Positions 44,697 to 53,677 of a stretch of DNA of 64,000 bases are shown piece by piece. The translations under genes were made by a program, and so were the position numbers. Position 1 is the stretch's first letter, and each line of letters begins with the position of its first letter. Source of the stretch: Vitreoscilla sp. (GTDB taxonomy: Bacteria > Pseudomonadota > Gammaproteobacteria > Burkholderiales > Burkholderiaceae_C); contig JADMKA010000073.1 of the NCBI GenBank assembly GCA_018780145.1, forward strand, positions 31,242 through 95,241, read 5' to 3'. The notes under the pieces are model-generated. The model ran no database searches. It was not told where the DNA came from and was given only the letters and a program-made list of their open reading frames with translations.

Positions 44697-46487
44697 TCAC
44701 GCGCCGCCCGGCCCGTCGGGCTCAGCCAGCGGGAACCTCAGCGTGATGCGGGTGGGCTGATCGCCGACCTCGATCAAGGCATCGTGCAGCTGTGCCACGC
44801 GGGCGATCATGGTCAGACCACGGCCGTGGCGGCTGCCAGGCCCGTCGGCATGGGCGAGCAGCCGCCGACGCATCGGCAGGCCCAGGCCCGGGCCGTCGTT
44901 CGTCACCGTCAGCACCGCGAACGGCCCCTGGACGGCGAGGCGCCAGACCACCGGCGTGCCGGCGGGGGCGTGCCGCAAGGCGTTGCGCAGCAAGCGTGTC
45001 AGCGCCATCAGCAGGCAGATGCGGTCCCCGCGCACCACCAGGCCCCACTCCGCCTCGCGTTCCAGCCGGACTTTCGCCTGCGCCGGCGGCGCCAGGCGCT
45101 CGCCGACATCGTCCACCAACTCGGCCAGGTCGATGAAGGCCAGCTCGGAGCGCCGCAGGTGGCGTGTGCGCACGATGGTGAGGTAGTGGTCCGCGGTGTC
45201 GAGCACCCGCTGCACCGCTGCCCGCGCGGCAGCCAGCCCGTCGCGCCTCTCGGCCGGCCAGGTGTCGGTGGCCAGCGACTCCATCTGCACCATCGCGGCG
45301 CCGAGCGGGTTGCGCAGGTCGTGGGTGATGAACTCCTCGGTCTCGCCCCGCAACGAATCCAGCGTGTGGTGCACGGCCATCGCGTGCTCGCGCGCCAGCA
45401 GGCTCTGCGTGCGGGCCTCGAACTGCAGCCAGCGCCGGTGGTAGGACAGCGCCTCCTGGTAGGCGTCCACGCGTGCCAGCGCATTCGCCAGGCACAGCGT
45501 CAGCATGGCGTGCATCTCGCCACTGCGGAACTTGGTGCCCGGCAGGGCCTCGATGGCTCGCAATCGCTGCAGCAGCAAGCCCGAGTCGCTCTCGGGCCGG
45601 GCCAGGTCGACCCGTGACTGTGCCAGCGCGAAGCTGCCCCACAGCTCGGTCCCGTGGACCAGTGCCTCCGGGCTGGCCTGCTCTACGCGTTCCACCCAAT
45701 GCCCAGCGGCCTCGATCTCGCCGGATTCCAGCAGCACGGCGACCACCGTGTCCAGCGCGCTCATGCGCATGCTCAGGTTTTCGCCCTCCAGCAGCTGGGA
45801 GCACGCCGCCTCGGCCTGCGTGCGCGCCCGGCGCAAGGCACGGTGCCGGATGCCGGGGGTGGCTGCGTCGGTTTGGGCACGGGCCAGGCCCAGCCAGGCC
45901 ATCGCCATGTTGTTGATGGTCCGGGCGCGCTGGGTGCGCAACTCGGCATCGTCGCCGGTGATCAGCCGCAGGCGTTCGTCGTGCATCGAGATGGCCAGCT
46001 CGAACTCGCCGATGAGGCTCAGCGCCGTGCCCAGGTTGTGCAGCAGGCGGCCCAGCAGATCGTTGCGCTGCAGCACATGGGCCACGCCGAGCATGGCCTG
46101 GCCGCGGGCCAGCGCGTCGGCATAGCGCCCGTGGTAGATGTCGGAGACGATCTGGCTGTTGGCCGCGCGAACCAGCAGGATCGGGTCGGCCAGCGCTTCG
46201 GCGCGCTGCAATGCCTGCGCGAACACCTCGTCGCGCTCGGCCTGGCCCAGCGCGTCGTGCGCCATGCCGGCCACGAGCAGGGCACGCACCGCCTCCGGTT
46301 CCTGGCCCAAGCCTTCGGCACGCCGCAAGGCCTGCTCGGCCAAGCGAAGCACCTGCGTGGCGTCGCGAGCCACCTGAGGGCGCACCTGGTCGAAGCAGTC
46401 GTCGGTGCCGACGTTCAGTGCAAAGCCCGCCGGCAGTTCCGCGAAGTCGGCGCCAAGCCGCGGCCCGGTGCCCACGGGCGCGGTCAC
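44697..46487 (-). CDS. Soluble TPR-histidine kinase with phospho-acceptor His but degenerate ATP lid
   Basis: A 596-residue cytosolic protein without membrane helices. TPR-like helices fill residues about 40-360. The HisKA-type segment EEFITHDLRNPLGAAM carries the conserved His389. The ATPase domain has RLLRNALRHAP (N box, Asn502) and TNDGPGLG, but the G2 lid reads GSRHGRGLTM instead of GxGLGL, and a recognisable F box is missing. It may bind ATP poorly. It starts with a 4-bp overlap after the paralogous kinase gene and shares its domain plan, so the two proteins probably act together with the response regulator at 48250. Confidence 0.88.
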   Translation of the reverse strand: MTAPVGTGPRLGADFAELPAGFALNVGTDDCFDQVRPQVARDATQVLRLAEQALRRAEGLGQEPEAVRALLVAGMAHDALGQAERDEVFAQALQRAEALADPILLVRAANSQIVSDIYHGRYADALARGQAMLGVAHVLQRNDLLGRLLHNLGTALSLIGEFELAISMHDERLRLITGDDAELRTQRARTINNMAMAWLGLARAQTDAATPGIRHRALRRARTQAEAACSQLLEGENLSMRMSALDTVVAVLLESGEIEAAGHWVERVEQASPEALVHGTELWGSFALAQSRVDLARPESDSGLLLQRLRAIEALPGTKFRSGEMHAMLTLCLANALARVDAYQEALSYHRRWLQFEARTQSLLAREHAMAVHHTLDSLRGETEEFITHDLRNPLGAAMVQMESLATDTWPAERRDGLAAARAAVQRVLDTADHYLTIVRTRHLRRSELAFIDLAELVDDVGERLAPPAQAKVRLEREAEWGLVVRGDRICLLMALTRLLRNALRHAPAGTPVVWRLAVQGPFAVLTVTNDGPGLGLPMRRRLLAHADGPGSRHGRGLTMIARVAQLHDALIEVGDQPTRITLRFPLAEPDGPGGA

Positions 46488-48238
46488 TGGGCAGCCCCTT
46501 GTGCGTGTTCGTGCAATGCGATGGTCACCGTCGTACCGCGCCCGGTTTCGCTCTCGACCTCGATGCGCGCGTCGTGCACCCGGGCCACGCGGGCCACCAT
46601 CGCCAGGCCCAGACCGTTGCCCTTGCGCACCGCGCCGGTGGCGAAACGCTGGAACAGCCGCACCCGCATGTCCAGCGGCATCCCCGGGCCCTGGTCGCGC
46701 ACCCGCAGCTGAACCGTGCCGCGGGCACGCTCCAGGGTGACGTCCACGCAGGACCCGTCGGGCGCGTGTTTGAAGGCGTTGCTCATCAGGTTCGCCAGCG
46801 CCCGCATCAGCAGGATGCGGTCGCCCAGGATGGGCACGCCGGGCTCGATGCGGCGTTCCAGCCGCACCGCGCTGCCGGCCGGAGGCGCCATCTGCTCGCA
46901 GACGTCGTCCACCAACGCCGACAGGTCGAGCGGCCCCAGGTCCTCGCGCCGCAAATGCTCAGCCCGGATCACGCTGAGGTACTGGTCTGCGATGTCCATG
47001 GCCCTGCGCACACTGTGCGCCGCACGGCGCAGCGCTGCCACCGGTTGCGCCGCATCGGTGTCCGCCGGCAGGGCCCGCAGGGCGCCCCAGGCCTGGGCCA
47101 GCGGCCCGCGCAGGTCCTGCGTGACGAACTCGTCCGCCTCGTTGCGCAAGGCGGTCAAGGTCTCCTCGGCCCAGCGTCCGTGTTCGTGGGCCAGCTGCCG
47201 GCGTACCCGGGCCTTGATCTGCGACCACAGGGCCTGGCACTCCAGCGCCCGGCGGTAGTCCCCTGCCCCCTCGTAGGCTTCGAACAGGCAGCGCAACATG
47301 GCCAGGCGCAGGTCGCCCCCGCGCAGCCGGGGGTGGCCGACTTCCTGGATCTCGCGCAGGCGCTCCAGCACCCGGGCCGGTGCGGCGCCGCCAACGCGCA
47401 GGTCGATCATGCTTTCGGTGAGCACCCACAGTGCGAAGGCGAGCGTGCCGGGGGGCGCAGGCGTCGGGCAGTCGGCGCGCACCCGCGCCACCCAGGCCCG
47501 AGCCTGGGCACCCTCGCCCAGCTCTAGCAACACCCGCACCAGCCCGAACAGGGCCGGGTGGCTGTGGCGAGCGCCCGCGCCGGCGAGCGCCTCGCAGGCC
47601 CGCTCGCCCAGGGCGCGTGCCCGCTGCAAGGCCTCGCCGGCGGCGTGCCCGCTGCCGGCCTCGAGCAGCAGGCCGCCGCGCATCAGCCAGGCCTGGGCCT
47701 GCCCTGCGGCACAGCGGGCCAAGGCCACCCGAGCGGGCGGCGATGCGGGGTCGGCACCCTGGGCCAGCAGCACGAGTCGCGCCTCCTCGAAGCCCTCGAC
47801 GGCAAGATCGTGTTCGCCGAGGTAGCACAGGCTGGTGGCACTGGCGTGCAATGCCTGGTGGGCCAGGCCGCCGAGGCCCAGGGCACGCGCCGCATCCAGC
47901 GCCAGGCGGCAGGCGGACAAGGCGCGGGCATGGTGGGTGTGGTCCGCATCGCAGTGGATCTGGGCCAGTAAGGCCTCGATCCAGCGAGGCTCGTCGCCCC
48001 AGGCCCGGGCACTGGAGACGGCCAACTGCAGGGCGTCGGCGGCGCCGTCGTGACCCAGCGCGTCGCGCAGCTGGCCCTGGGCCATCCAGGCCAGCAGCTG
48101 GGCCGGCCGGTCGCCACGCGCCACCGCGTCGGCCAGATGCTGGTCGATCTGGTGCAGGGCCAGGTCCGGCGGCTGGTCGAGCCAGTCATCGGCAGGCCAG
48201 GCCGGCTCCCACAGGCTGTGAGGCATCGGCGCGCCCAC
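46484..48238 (-). CDS. Paralogous TPR-histidine kinase with His replaced by Gln and intact ATP site
   Basis: A 584-residue cytosolic protein collinear with the next gene. TPR-like helices (about 30-355) are followed by the dimerisation segment DEFVTQDLRGPLAQA, where the phospho-acceptor His is Gln374 and the Asn of NPL is Gly. The ATPase part is complete: NLMSNAFKHAP (Asn487), RDQGPGM, LFQRFATG and GNGLGLAM (540-547). It cannot autophosphorylate on the usual His but could phosphorylate a partner in trans. An alternative start is MPHS at 48226. It sits between the response regulator gene (11 nt) and the second kinase gene (4-nt overlap). Confidence 0.88.
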   Translation of the reverse strand: MGAPMPHSLWEPAWPADDWLDQPPDLALHQIDQHLADAVARGDRPAQLLAWMAQGQLRDALGHDGAADALQLAVSSARAWGDEPRWIEALLAQIHCDADHTHHARALSACRLALDAARALGLGGLAHQALHASATSLCYLGEHDLAVEGFEEARLVLLAQGADPASPPARVALARCAAGQAQAWLMRGGLLLEAGSGHAAGEALQRARALGERACEALAGAGARHSHPALFGLVRVLLELGEGAQARAWVARVRADCPTPAPPGTLAFALWVLTESMIDLRVGGAAPARVLERLREIQEVGHPRLRGGDLRLAMLRCLFEAYEGAGDYRRALECQALWSQIKARVRRQLAHEHGRWAEETLTALRNEADEFVTQDLRGPLAQAWGALRALPADTDAAQPVAALRRAAHSVRRAMDIADQYLSVIRAEHLRREDLGPLDLSALVDDVCEQMAPPAGSAVRLERRIEPGVPILGDRILLMRALANLMSNAFKHAPDGSCVDVTLERARGTVQLRVRDQGPGMPLDMRVRLFQRFATGAVRKGNGLGLAMVARVARVHDARIEVESETGRGTTVTIALHEHAQGAAQ

Positions 48239-48249
48239 CAGCCCTCTGC

Positions 48250-48960
48250 TCAGGGCGCTCCGGGAGAGGGCAACTCCAGCCGGTACCCCGTCCCATAGAC
48301 AGCGTTCAAGCGGAATCCGTGCTCAGTGAGCGCCAACTTTCTTCGGATCAGGTAAACGTGCTGCGCGACGGTGTGCACACCCGCCTCGTGGTTGCGGCCC
48401 CAGACGGCCGCCAGCAACTCCTGCCGGGTGAACAGGCGCGCCGGTTCGCTGAACAGGATCCAGGCCAGGTCGAACTCGCGTGGCGCGAGCTCGATGGCCC
48501 GGCCTTCCACGCTGACCTCGCGGCGGCCGAAATCCAGGGTGTAGGGGGAGCGCTCGATCTGCGTCAGCGTGGAGGCGGCCGGCGTCATGCGGCGCAGCAG
48601 GGCGTCGATGCGCGCCACCACGATGGACTCTGAACCCGGCTTGACGATGTAGTCGTCGGCACCCGCCTTGAGCGCACGCACCACGCTTTCCTCGGTGTCC
48701 AGCCCGGTCAGCATCACCACGCCCACCCCGGTGGACAGCAACTGGCGCAGGCGCGACACCACGTCGATGCCCTCCATCTCCGGCAGCCGCCAATCCACCA
48801 CCGCACAACGTGGCGCCTGCTTGCTGACCTCGTAGAAAAACTCATGCGGCCGGCCAAAGACCTTGACCTGGTGGCCTGCCCGGCTGAGCCACTGCTCCAC
48901 GCAGGCCGAACAGTCCGGGTCGTCCTCCAACAAATAGATCAGCGCCAAACTTTTCTCCAC
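48250..48960 (-). CDS. OmpR-family response regulator
   Basis: A 236-residue regulator. The receiver domain (about 5-120) has the acidic pair EDD (12-14), phospho-acceptor Asp56 in CAVVDWRLPEMEG, Thr in VVMLTGLD and Lys in DDYIVKPGS. The C-terminal winged helix (about 140-232) has LAPREFDLAWILF, LFTRQELLAAVWG, VAQHVYLIRRKL and YGTGYRLE. The start is taken as GTG at 48960; a TTG at 48948 with GGAG six nt upstream is also plausible. First gene of a three-gene operon with two soluble kinases. It is divergent from the secreted subtilase gene, which it may control. Confidence 0.92.
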   Translation of the reverse strand: MEKSLALIYLLEDDPDCSACVEQWLSRAGHQVKVFGRPHEFFYEVSKQAPRCAVVDWRLPEMEGIDVVSRLRQLLSTGVGVVMLTGLDTEESVVRALKAGADDYIVKPGSESIVVARIDALLRRMTPAASTLTQIERSPYTLDFGRREVSVEGRAIELAPREFDLAWILFSEPARLFTRQELLAAVWGRNHEAGVHTVAQHVYLIRRKLALTEHGFRLNAVYGTGYRLELPSPGAP

Positions 48961-49208
48961 TGGAGGTGACTTAAACGCGGCAGGAATACCTGTAACGCGT
49001 GTAAAACACCATAGTCTTGAGGTGGCCAAGCCTGGAGAATCCCAGTCTTTACCCAGCCGCAATTATTGCGCTGGCTCGGGCCCATGGCCGTGATGATCGT
49101 TGACGATTGCCGCGGCGCTCGGGCATAGAGTCTGCTTCACGTCATGGATGGTTCCCGGCGCACCCTGCCGTGGGCACCATTTCCAGCCAAAAGTTCGGAG
49201 TTCCCGTG

Positions 49209-50633
49209 ATGAGTCAACACATCAGCCGCCAATGGGCATTGCCCGCGATTGCGGCCCTGCTGGCCTTGGCAATGCCGCTGACCAGCATGGCCGGCACCCG
49301 CAGTGGCAAGGCTTCGAAGGAGACGGTGCCCGAGCTCAGCACTCGCCTGATCATCAGGCTCGGCGAAGGCAACCTCGACGCGCCGCTGCTGGCCAAGGTG
49401 CGTGCCGTGGCCGCCAAGCAGGGCCTGAACCTGACCCATCTGCGCAAGCTGGCCCGCGGCGGCGATGTGCTGGACCTGGGCAAGGCCCTGCCGCCCGAGA
49501 CCTTGCACAAGCTGGCGGCCGCGCTCACCAAGCTGGATTCGCGCATCGACTATGTCGAGCCCGACACCGTCATGGTCCCCATGACTTTGTCCGACGACAA
49601 GCATGTCGGCGTGCAGTGGAACCTGACCGAAACAGCTGGCGGCATCCGCTTGGCCGGCGCCTGGGCCCGCACCCGGGGCCAGGGTGTGGTCGTGGCGGTG
49701 GTCGATGGCGGAGTGCGCCCGCACGTCGATCTGGCGGACAACCTCTTGCCCGGCTACGACTTCATCTCCAACCGCACCGCGGCGCGCGATGGCGATGGCC
49801 GTGACGCCAACGCGTCTGACGAAGGCAACTGGTACACCCGGGGTCAATGCACGTCCGACCAACTCGGTGCCGAAGACAGCTCCTGGCACGGCACCCACGT
49901 GGCCGGTACCGTGGCCGCCCTGGCCAACAACGGCATCGGCGTCGCCGGGGTCGCCCCGGGCGCCAAGGTGTTGCCGGTCCGCGTGCTGGGCCGCTGCGGC
50001 GGCTACACCTCCGACATCATCGACGGCATCCTCTGGGCCGCTGGTGTGGCAGTGGACGGCGTGCCCGCCAACCCCACCCCGGCGCGGGTGATCAACCTGT
50101 CCCTGGGCAGCCTGGCCGCCTGCGGCAAGAGCATGCAGCTGGCGGTCAACGCCGCGCGCGACCAAGGCGCGGTGCTGGTGGCGGCAGCCGGCAACTCGGC
50201 CATCGACGTCAAGAAGTTCAGCCCCGCCGGTTGCGCGGGCGTGATCTCGGTGGGGGCCACCACCCGCTCGGGCGCCCAGGCCTCGTACTCCAACTTCGGC
50301 ACCGGCATCACGGTCTCGGCCCCGGGTGGCGACATGCGGGCCCAGGCGGTCGACGGCGTGCTGTCCACGCTCAACAGCGGCACCAAGCGCCCGGCCACGG
50401 ATGTGCTGGCCTACATGCAGGGCACCTCGATGGCCGCCCCGCACGTGTCGGGCGTGGTCGCCCTGATGCTGGCGCGCAACCCGCAGCTGTCCGTCAACCG
50501 CGTCGAGGATCTGCTGCGCGCCAGTGCCCGCCCCCTGCCCGGCGCGTGCCGTGGCGGCTGCGGAGCCGGCATCGTCGATGCGGCGGCGGCAGTCACCGCA
50601 GCCGGGACGGCCCTGCTGCTGAGCGACAACTGA
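49209..50633 (+). CDS. Secreted subtilisin-like serine protease (S8)
   Basis: A 474-residue preproprotein. A signal peptide (about 1-28) is followed by an I9-type prodomain (about 43-122: TRLIIRLGEGN...DYVEPDTVMV) and the peptidase domain (about 135-465). The triad is Asp in VAVVDGGVRPHVDL, His in WHGTHVAGT and Ser in GTSMAAPHVSG, with Asn in VAAAGNSA. Cysteines in RGQCTSD, GRCGG and LAACGKS suggest disulfides. It is close to the extracellular proteases of Gram-negative soil bacteria. Between it and the divergent response regulator lies a 248-bp region with an AT-rich centre (CAATTATTGC). Confidence 0.93.
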   Translation: MSQHISRQWALPAIAALLALAMPLTSMAGTRSGKASKETVPELSTRLIIRLGEGNLDAPLLAKVRAVAAKQGLNLTHLRKLARGGDVLDLGKALPPETLHKLAAALTKLDSRIDYVEPDTVMVPMTLSDDKHVGVQWNLTETAGGIRLAGAWARTRGQGVVVAVVDGGVRPHVDLADNLLPGYDFISNRTAARDGDGRDANASDEGNWYTRGQCTSDQLGAEDSSWHGTHVAGTVAALANNGIGVAGVAPGAKVLPVRVLGRCGGYTSDIIDGILWAAGVAVDGVPANPTPARVINLSLGSLAACGKSMQLAVNAARDQGAVLVAAAGNSAIDVKKFSPAGCAGVISVGATTRSGAQASYSNFGTGITVSAPGGDMRAQAVDGVLSTLNSGTKRPATDVLAYMQGTSMAAPHVSGVVALMLARNPQLSVNRVEDLLRASARPLPGACRGGCGAGIVDAAAAVTAAGTALLLSDN

Positions 50634-50658
50634 CCGCCCTCGGTTCCACCGGCCCGCG

Positions 50659-51372
50659 ATGAGCCCCGATTTCATCGAGGTCTATGACGACGCGCTCGAC
50701 CCGGCCTTCTGTGCCGGCTTCATCGAGCGCTTCGAGGCCAGCCGCCACCGTGTGCCCGGGCGCACCGGCGGCGGCGTGGACACCACCAAGAAGGTCAGCT
50801 CCGACCTGTACCTGAACCAGCACGCCGAGTACCAGGACGCTCTGGCCGAGATCCTGAAGGTCACCACCCGGTGCGCCGAGGCGTACTTCCGCAAGTACCA
50901 CTTTGCGTTGATCGCGCCGGTGGCGCTGACGCTGGCGGACCCCGAGAACGGCCGGCCGGTGGCCCTGACGCACGACAACTACCCGCGCGTCGGCGCGCCG
51001 CAGGCCGATGGGCTGATGAAGGCGCTGTACCGCCTGGGCCCGGTGCAGGCGCAGAAGTACGAGCGCGGCAGCGGCAACTACAACTACTGGCACTGCGAGG
51101 TCTACCCCGAGGCCGGCAGCAACGAGGCCCTGCACCGCTCGCTGCTGTTCATGTTCTACCTGAACGACGTGGCCGAGGGCGGCCACACCGAGTTCTTCTA
51201 CCAGCAGCGGGCCATCCAGCCCAAGGCCGGGCGCATGGTCATCGCGCCGGCCTACTTCACCCACACCCACCGCGGCTGCGTGCCGGTGTCGGGCGACAAG
51301 TACATCCTGACCAGCTGGATCCTGCTGAACCGCGCCGAGCAGCTCTACGGCGCCCGCCCCGGCCCGCGCTGA
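50659..51372 (+). CDS. 2-oxoglutarate/Fe(II)-dependent oxygenase
   Basis: A 237-residue double-stranded beta-helix protein with the facial triad arrangement: HCE in YNYWHCEVYPEAGSN, a distal His in YFTHTHRGC, and the 2OG-binding basic residue in SGDKYILTSW. The family marker GGHTEFFYQQ lies between. The pattern matches prolyl-4-hydroxylase-like oxygenases (2OG-FeII_Oxy). Substrate unknown. It starts 25 nt after the subtilase stop and may be cotranscribed, so it could modify the protease or its targets. It ends inside a REP-like repeat. Confidence 0.87.
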   Translation: MSPDFIEVYDDALDPAFCAGFIERFEASRHRVPGRTGGGVDTTKKVSSDLYLNQHAEYQDALAEILKVTTRCAEAYFRKYHFALIAPVALTLADPENGRPVALTHDNYPRVGAPQADGLMKALYRLGPVQAQKYERGSGNYNYWHCEVYPEAGSNEALHRSLLFMFYLNDVAEGGHTEFFYQQRAIQPKAGRMVIAPAYFTHTHRGCVPVSGDKYILTSWILLNRAEQLYGARPGPR

Positions 51373-51416
51373 GTACTCGCTCGGCGGGTGGGGCCGGTAC
51401 TCCGGCACCGGGTGCC
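51368..51416. repeat. REP-like palindromic repeat, copy 2
   Basis: This 49-bp copy matches 22525-22573 at 44 positions and begins on the last codons of the oxygenase gene (CGC TGA). Its core GGGGCCGGTACTCCGGCACC forms a hairpin. It lies between two convergent genes and may double as a terminator. Confidence 0.6.
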
Positions 51417-51421
51417 TCAGC

Positions 51422-52468
51422 TCAGCCCTTGGCGCCGCTGGCGGCCGGCCGGCGTGGTGCCGGCTGCGCATAGTCCGGCGGCACCTTCATCAGCGCGGCA
51501 TCGGGCTCGCCGCGCTTCAGGTTGGCCAGGCGGTAGAGCGTTTCGCCGCTGCGCGGGTCGGCGTCCCGGGACTGCACGGTCAGCAACAGATCGGGCGAGG
51601 TCCAGACCTCGCGCGTGATGACGATGGGCTTCTCGTTGCCCACCTTGCCGGCCTCGATCGTCCAGCTCTCGCGCTCCCCGTTCACCCGCACGCCGTCGAT
51701 CTCCTTGCTGCCCAGCGCGTTCAGCACGCCCGCCCCACGCGGGGCGAAGCGCTGCGCCTGCCAGTGGATCATCGGTGGCTGCGGCGGCGCGCCGTCGCCG
51801 TCGAAACGCAGCACCTGCAGCTCGATCTGGCGGCCGGCCTCGCCCGGGCCGCCTGCCGGCCGGGTGATCACCACCGGCGCGGCGGGCGGCACCGGGGGCG
51901 CGGGGGGCACCGGCGGCACCGCGGCGCGGCCTGCCTGCCGGGCCTGGGCGCGCGCCGCTTCGGCGGCCGCCTGGGCGTGCTCGCGCAGCCGGTCGACCTG
52001 CTCGCGTGACATCACCGCGGCCATCGCCGCACCGTCGCCCCATGCGCCGGCGCGGCGCACCGTCTTGCGGGCCGGGTCCAGCAGCCAGGTGGCCTTCGCG
52101 ACCGGGTCGCGCAGCCAGACCAGCTTGCGGCCGCCGCGCTCCACCTCTTGCCGAGTGCGGCCCTCGCCGTCGCGGCACAGCCGGGTCTGCTGCTTGCGCA
52201 CGATGCGGTTGCCGTCGGCCAGGGTCTGCACGGTCTCGTGCACGGCGTCCGCACAGTAGGGCGCGCCCCGGACCACCCGCTCGCCGGCCAGCTCGTGGCC
52301 GGCGAAATCCCAGGTGGCCGCGTCGATCTCCATCTGTGCCATCGCCGTGTCGAAAGGCGCCATGGCCGTGCTGACGGCCAGCTGGATCTCGTCGGCCAGC
52401 TCGGCGTGCGCGCCGGCAGCGGCCAAGGCCAGGGTGGCGGCGGCAAGGGGAAGGTGCAAACGTGTCAT
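51422..52468 (-). CDS. Exported protein in an ECF/anti-sigma operon, unknown function
   Basis: A 348-residue protein with a signal peptide (LHLPLAAATLALAAAGAHAE). The mature part begins with a helical region containing one Cys pair (PYCADAV, TRLCRDG), then a charged coiled-coil-like stretch (about 150-180) and a proline-rich linker PPVPPAPPVPPAAP. The last 140 residues are beta-rich (ESWTIEAGKVGNEKPIVITREVW, TLYRLANLKRGEP). I do not recognise a known domain. It starts 23 nt after the anti-sigma-like gene with a good AGGAGA site, so it is probably the effector or sensor of that system. Confidence 0.78.
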   Translation of the reverse strand: MTRLHLPLAAATLALAAAGAHAELADEIQLAVSTAMAPFDTAMAQMEIDAATWDFAGHELAGERVVRGAPYCADAVHETVQTLADGNRIVRKQQTRLCRDGEGRTRQEVERGGRKLVWLRDPVAKATWLLDPARKTVRRAGAWGDGAAMAAVMSREQVDRLREHAQAAAEAARAQARQAGRAAVPPVPPAPPVPPAAPVVITRPAGGPGEAGRQIELQVLRFDGDGAPPQPPMIHWQAQRFAPRGAGVLNALGSKEIDGVRVNGERESWTIEAGKVGNEKPIVITREVWTSPDLLLTVQSRDADPRSGETLYRLANLKRGEPDAALMKVPPDYAQPAPRRPAASGAKG

Positions 52469-52491
52469 GGCAATCTCCTGGGGCTTGGGGT

Positions 52492-53001
52492 TCAGCGGGT
52501 CAGGCGCACCGCCAGCACGTCGCCGGCCGGGTGCATCAGCAGCTCGGCCCGCACCGGCTCACCGGCGCGGGCGGGGTCGTAGGGCAGGCCCAGCACAGCC
52601 AGCTGCTCGCGCGGCAGCTCGGTGTGCACCAGCCAGGCGGATGCCGTGCGCGCATCGCCCGCCCACAGCGTGTCGAAGCGCTCCGGCGCGGCCACCGGCA
52701 CGAAGCCGCTGGCCAGCAGCGCCGGCATCCGGGGGCCGGGCTCGGCCCCCGGCGCCGGGGCAGGCAGGCGGAACCACACCAAGGTGACCCAGGCGATGGC
52801 CGCACTGCCCACCGCCAGCCCGGTGATGGCACTGCGCCACCACGGGGCCGGCGCTGCAAGCCGCCGCTCGGCCAATGCCTCGTGGGCCCGGCGCCAGACC
52901 GAAGTCGGCACCGGCTCGGCGGCCAGATCCTGGCGCAGCCGCTGCAGCGCCGGGGCCAGCGCCGGCGGCGGTGGGGGGATGTCGAAAGGATGGGTGTTCA
53001 C
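52492..53001 (-). CDS. Putative membrane anti-sigma factor
   Basis: A 169-residue protein starting at GTG; GTGA overlaps the stop of the ECF sigma gene. The cytoplasmic part (1-58) has helices LAPALQRLRQDLAAEPVPTS and VWRRAHEALAERRL. A single membrane helix lies at about 60-80 (SAITGLAVGSAAIAWVTLVWF), and the rest is periplasmic (about 85-169). It has no zinc-binding cysteines. Its role is inferred from topology and tight coupling to the sigma gene. Confidence 0.75.
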   Translation of the reverse strand: MNTHPFDIPPPPPALAPALQRLRQDLAAEPVPTSVWRRAHEALAERRLAAPAPWWRSAITGLAVGSAAIAWVTLVWFRLPAPAPGAEPGPRMPALLASGFVPVAAPERFDTLWAGDARTASAWLVHTELPREQLAVLGLPYDPARAGEPVRAELLMHPAGDVLAVRLTR

Positions 53002-53597
53002 GGCAGGCTCCTCGGGCCGGCGCCCAGCGCCAGGGCCAGGCGTTGCCGCGCGCGGTGCACGCGGGTCCGCAAGGTGTTGAGCTCGACGCCGGCGATGCGT
53101 GCCGCGTCGGCATAGGGGCGCTCCTGCAGATCCACCAGCACCAGCGCCTCGCGAAAAGGCCACGGCAGCGCACGGATCGCCTCCCACAGGGCCGCCACCG
53201 ATTGGCGGCCGATCAGCTCGGCGTCGGTGCCAGCGGCCGTGTCGGCCGGTGCGGGGCCCTCGTCGTCGAAGGCATCGTCCAGCGGCAAATGCCGGTCACG
53301 CAAGCGCCAGGCCGCCAGCAGGGCGTGCCGGGCGATGCCGGCCAGGTACGCCCCCAGCGTGCCGCGCTGAGGGTCGAAGCGCTCGGGCGACTGCGCCAGC
53401 GCCACGAAGGCCTCCTGTGTCACATCGGCCGCCAGGGCCGCGTCGCCGCTGAGCGCCAGCGCGTAGCGGTAGACCGCCTCGCCCTCTTGCCGGTACGCCA
53501 CCTCCAGCCCGGCCACATCGCCCCGGCGCAGCGCCGCCAGCCAGGCCGGCAGGGCGGTGCTCACGGGCGGGCGGGTCCAGGGGACGAAGGGCAGCAT
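52998..53597 (-). CDS. ECF sigma factor, third of the window
   Basis: A 199-residue sigma factor of the classical type. Region 2 (about 28-95) has ALAADVTQEAFVALAQSPERF, with the acidic DxTQE patch absent from the kinase-linked sigma factors in this window, and GTLGAYLAGIARHALL. Region 4 (about 130-185) has WEAIRALPWPFREALVLVDLQERPYADAARIAGVELNTLRTRVHRARQ. It heads an operon with a membrane anti-sigma and an exported protein. No matching promoter motif of the TGTCGGTT type was seen upstream, so it likely reads different promoters. Confidence 0.9.
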   Translation of the reverse strand: MLPFVPWTRPPVSTALPAWLAALRRGDVAGLEVAYRQEGEAVYRYALALSGDAALAADVTQEAFVALAQSPERFDPQRGTLGAYLAGIARHALLAAWRLRDRHLPLDDAFDDEGPAPADTAAGTDAELIGRQSVAALWEAIRALPWPFREALVLVDLQERPYADAARIAGVELNTLRTRVHRARQRLALALGAGPRSLP

Positions 53598-53677
53598 GGG
53601 CTCGGTGGCGGCGGGCCCGGCTCAGGCCCTCGACCGAATGGGCGCGAGAGGCGCCGAAAGTTCCCGCCCGCGCGAAA

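Noticed and set aside
48998-49003. CGTGTA upstream of the response regulator and subtilase genes
   Set aside because: No TGTCGGTT at the required distance on that strand, and the following bases (AAAAC) differ from ACCC.
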